Source of the DNA: Sulfurimonas sp.
Lineage (GTDB): Bacteria; Campylobacterota; Campylobacteria; Campylobacterales; Sulfurimonadaceae
Length of the DNA stretch: 17,369 nt
Assembly: GCA_027066935.1 (NCBI GenBank)
Contig: JAMOMX010000061.1
Span: 1 to 17,369 of the forward strand
Direction: 5' to 3'
The notes below the pieces were generated by a model, which saw only the letters and a list, made by a program, of their open reading frames with translations, made no database searches and had not been told where the DNA came from. Positions 16,212 through 17,369 of this stretch are shown in pieces; positions within the stretch are counted from its first letter, which is position 1; each line of letters opens with the position of its first letter. The translations under genes were made by a program, and so were the position numbers.

Positions 16212-16683
16212 CAAATATGTTAAAACATCTTTACAAAATATAAAAAGTATTAATTTAACTCATAAAACCTACAATACAACTTATTCAAATACTCAAATTA
16301 GACTTATTGAAGATAATGCACTTTATAAAGGCTTGACGATAAAAAGAATAGAAACAACAATTCATACAACAATTATAGACATTAAATTTGATTATGAAAT
16401 TTTTAGAGAAGCATATATAAACCAAAGAAAACAATATAAGCTATTAAAAGCATATTTAGCATTAAAAGATGAATTGATTAGTGAAAATGAATATGATGAC
16501 ATTGAAGATGAGTGTATGATTACTATTAGAGATTACAATGAAAATATATCAAAAAAAGCAATTTATAGATTTTTAAAAAATCATAATGATTATGTGCAGG
16601 ACTATGATTCAAATGAATTATCAGAAATTTTAGGGATATCTTATCAGACAGTAAATAAAATTATAAAAAATAGAAATCAATAA
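16201..16683 (+). CDS. Hypothetical protein with C-terminal helix-turn-helix, second gene of cassette
   Basis: A 160-residue protein of no family I know. The N-terminal half is rich in Thr, Asn and Ile; residues 66-115 look helical and charged; residues about 119-157 form a likely helix-turn-helix ending SEILGISYQTVNKIIKNR, which follows the usual pattern of a glycine turn then S-x-x-T-V in the recognition helix. It may therefore bind DNA and could regulate its own cassette, perhaps through the dyads at 15604-15749; that is inference. The ATG at 16201 is preferred over one at 16168, which lies deeper in the previous gene and adds 11 residues. Overlaps: 11 bases with the gene before, one base (TAATG) with the gene after. 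Confidence 0.72.
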   Translation: MQINKYVKTSLQNIKSINLTHKTYNTTYSNTQIRLIEDNALYKGLTIKRIETTIHTTIIDIKFDYEIFREAYINQRKQYKLLKAYLALKDELISENEYDDIEDECMITIRDYNENISKKAIYRFLKNHNDYVQDYDSNELSEILGISYQTVNKIIKNRNQ

Positions 16684-17165
16684 TGGCAAAAACAAGAGTT
16701 TATCCTCCAAGTAAAATTACACCCTCATCTATTATTGGGGACAATATACATTTATACTCGAGACATATTTATTTACCATTTAAAAAAATAAAATTAACGC
16801 ATAAAACTGAAGATTGCCAAATAATTATTTACACAGGTGAAGTTAAAGATAATTCTTCTGCTGAAATTGTAAAAACAACAAAGAATATATGTTTAAAAAC
16901 AAAATATACTTCTACTTCGAAAACATCAAAAATATCTGGTACACACATTCATGTAAAGACTAAAATTAAAGTTAGAGAAAATAGTATCAAAAAAGTTAAA
17001 TTATCTGGTAGACATAATGCACAAGAGTTAAAACTAAATGATTTTACCTATGCTGAATTAATCAAAGAAGAAAGCAATATAATAAATAGTCAAGATTATG
17101 CTTCACTAGCAAAGAAAAAAATAGATTTAGATTTTAATAAAGATGGCTTTATAGAACTTTCTTAA
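16683..17165 (+). CDS. Hypothetical basic protein ending in an EF-hand-like motif, third gene of cassette
   Basis: A 160-residue protein, lysine- and threonine-rich, without signal peptide or membrane segment, not recognised. The middle (about 30-108) alternates hydrophobic and polar residues, suggesting a beta-sheet domain; 120-146 looks helical. The very end, DFNKDGFI at residues 150-157, fits the first eight positions of a calcium-binding EF-hand loop, but the protein stops at loop position 11, before the usual glutamate. It shares the pentapeptide LTHKT with the preceding protein (19-23 there, 38-42 here). The start is the TAATG overlap with the preceding gene, with no clear ribosome site of its own, so translation is probably coupled. 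Confidence 0.7.
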   Translation: MAKTRVYPPSKITPSSIIGDNIHLYSRHIYLPFKKIKLTHKTEDCQIIIYTGEVKDNSSAEIVKTTKNICLKTKYTSTSKTSKISGTHIHVKTKIKVRENSIKKVKLSGRHNAQELKLNDFTYAELIKEESNIINSQDYASLAKKKIDLDFNKDGFIELS

Positions 17166-17183
17166 ATGTACAACAAAACCTTG

Positions 17184-17209
17184 CAACAAACGCAAAGAAA
17201 GCGTCGTTG
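17184..17209. repeat. Stem-loop after the cassette
   Basis: CAAC-AA-ACGC, a 7-base purine loop, then GCGT-C-GTTG: an eight-pair stem with an asymmetric internal loop, 19 bases after the last gene. No T run follows on either strand, so it is not a standard intrinsic terminator; it may stabilise the 3' end of the cassette message or mark a junction with the neighbouring insertion sequence. Confidence 0.4.
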
Positions 17210-17252
17210 AACCGTTATCTCTAAAAACCTATTAAGTAAAATAAAATTAGGA

Positions 17253-17291
17253 ATGAAGCTCCTCGACCCAGAGGGTACGAGGTATCTTCAT
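17253..17291 (-). mobile_element. Subterminal hairpin of a probable IS200/IS605 right end
   Basis: Read on the minus strand, CCTCG-T-ACCC, loop TCT, GGGT-CGAGG forms a nine-pair stem with a single unpaired T; outer ATGAAG/CTTCAT arms extend it across an internal loop. A stem with an extrahelical T near a transposase 3' end is how IS200/IS605 TnpA recognises its single-stranded ends (known for IS608). It lies immediately at the 3' end of the partial transposase gene and even includes its stop codon. No T run follows, arguing against a terminator. The exact element end and cleavage site cannot be placed from this window. Confidence 0.5.
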
Positions 17292-17369
17292 ACCTCCAAA
17301 CTCAATTGACCTTGATGAATCTTTGAATATTTTTCTTCTTTGCCTTGATTTTTAATATATTTTACAATA
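17288..17369 (-). CDS. tnpA: Probable IS200/IS605-family TnpA transposase, C-terminal end only
   Basis: Reading the minus strand from the right edge gives 26 open codons to a TGA at 17288-17290. They include YIKNQGKEE near the start and end QLSLEV. The Tyr-x-x-x-Gln spacing equals the Y127/Q131 catalytic pair of the Y1 transposase of IS608, which sits close to the C-terminus in this family, and the adjoining hairpin supports it. The rest of the gene and the HuH motif lie outside the window, so completeness is unknown. With so few residues a chance match is possible. Confidence 0.5.
   Translation of the reverse strand, partial: IVKYIKNQGKEEKYSKIHQGQLSLEV

Noticed and set aside
17184..17216. 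Integron attC-like site (GTTGAAC resembles the GTTRRRY core)
   Set aside because: The partner core RYYYAAC is not matched and the whole structure is only about 26 bases, shorter than attC sites; no integrase is visible.
17253..17291. Intrinsic terminator at the GC-rich hairpin
   Set aside because: Neither strand has a T run after the stem; the single-T bulge and adjoining transposase end fit an insertion-sequence end better.

Overview
The window is AT-rich bacterial DNA that reads as Campylobacterota (the former Epsilonproteobacteria), most like Sulfurimonas and its relatives. Three things point there: a NrfHA nitrite reductase of the Wolinella type followed by a CcsBA/NrfI-type cytochrome c maturation gene; the gene order leuS-lptE-(GGDEF)-folC-M23 peptidase-bactofilin-mfd, which from memory matches the Helicobacter pylori HP1547 to HP1541 region and the Campylobacter leuS-to-mfd region; and the short (996 residue) Mfd. 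The genus is inferred, not proven.

Region 1 (1-4759, minus strand) is one respiratory/nitrogen unit transcribed right to left: amtB (ammonium channel), nrfH (tetraheme quinol dehydrogenase), nrfA (pentaheme ammonia-forming nitrite reductase) and the first 434 codons of a ccsBA fusion, which runs off the left edge. NrfH passes electrons from menaquinol to NrfA. CcsBA is needed for heme attachment, probably including the unusual CxxCK heme. AmtB would handle the ammonium produced. A hairpin followed by a T run lies between nrfA and ccsBA.

Region 2 (4760-5108) is a divergent intergenic region with candidate promoters for both sides and inverted repeats.

Region 3 (5109-15510, plus strand) is a long, tightly packed housekeeping and envelope operon: a small membrane protein, leuS, an LptE-like lipoprotein, a diguanylate cyclase, folC, an M23 peptidase, a bactofilin and mfd. 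Most junctions are a few bases or overlaps. The peptidase and bactofilin genes overlap by 100 bases in different frames. leuS, lptE and folC appear to use TTG starts. The peptidase and bactofilin correspond to the H. pylori Csd1/CcmA cell-shape pair.

Region 4 (15511-17369) looks accessory. A 365-base intergenic region carries four copies of GTGTGTTA/TAACACAC in two dyads plus an 11-bp perfect AT-rich dyad and several TATAAT boxes. It precedes three overlapping small genes with no recognised family (the middle one ends in a helix-turn-helix; the third ends in an EF-hand-like DxNxDGxI). At the right edge, on the minus strand, are the last 26 codons of a probable IS200/IS605 TnpA (catalytic YxxxQ motif) and a hairpin with a single-T bulge, as expected for the right end of such an element. 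No rRNA, tRNA or CRISPR array was seen.
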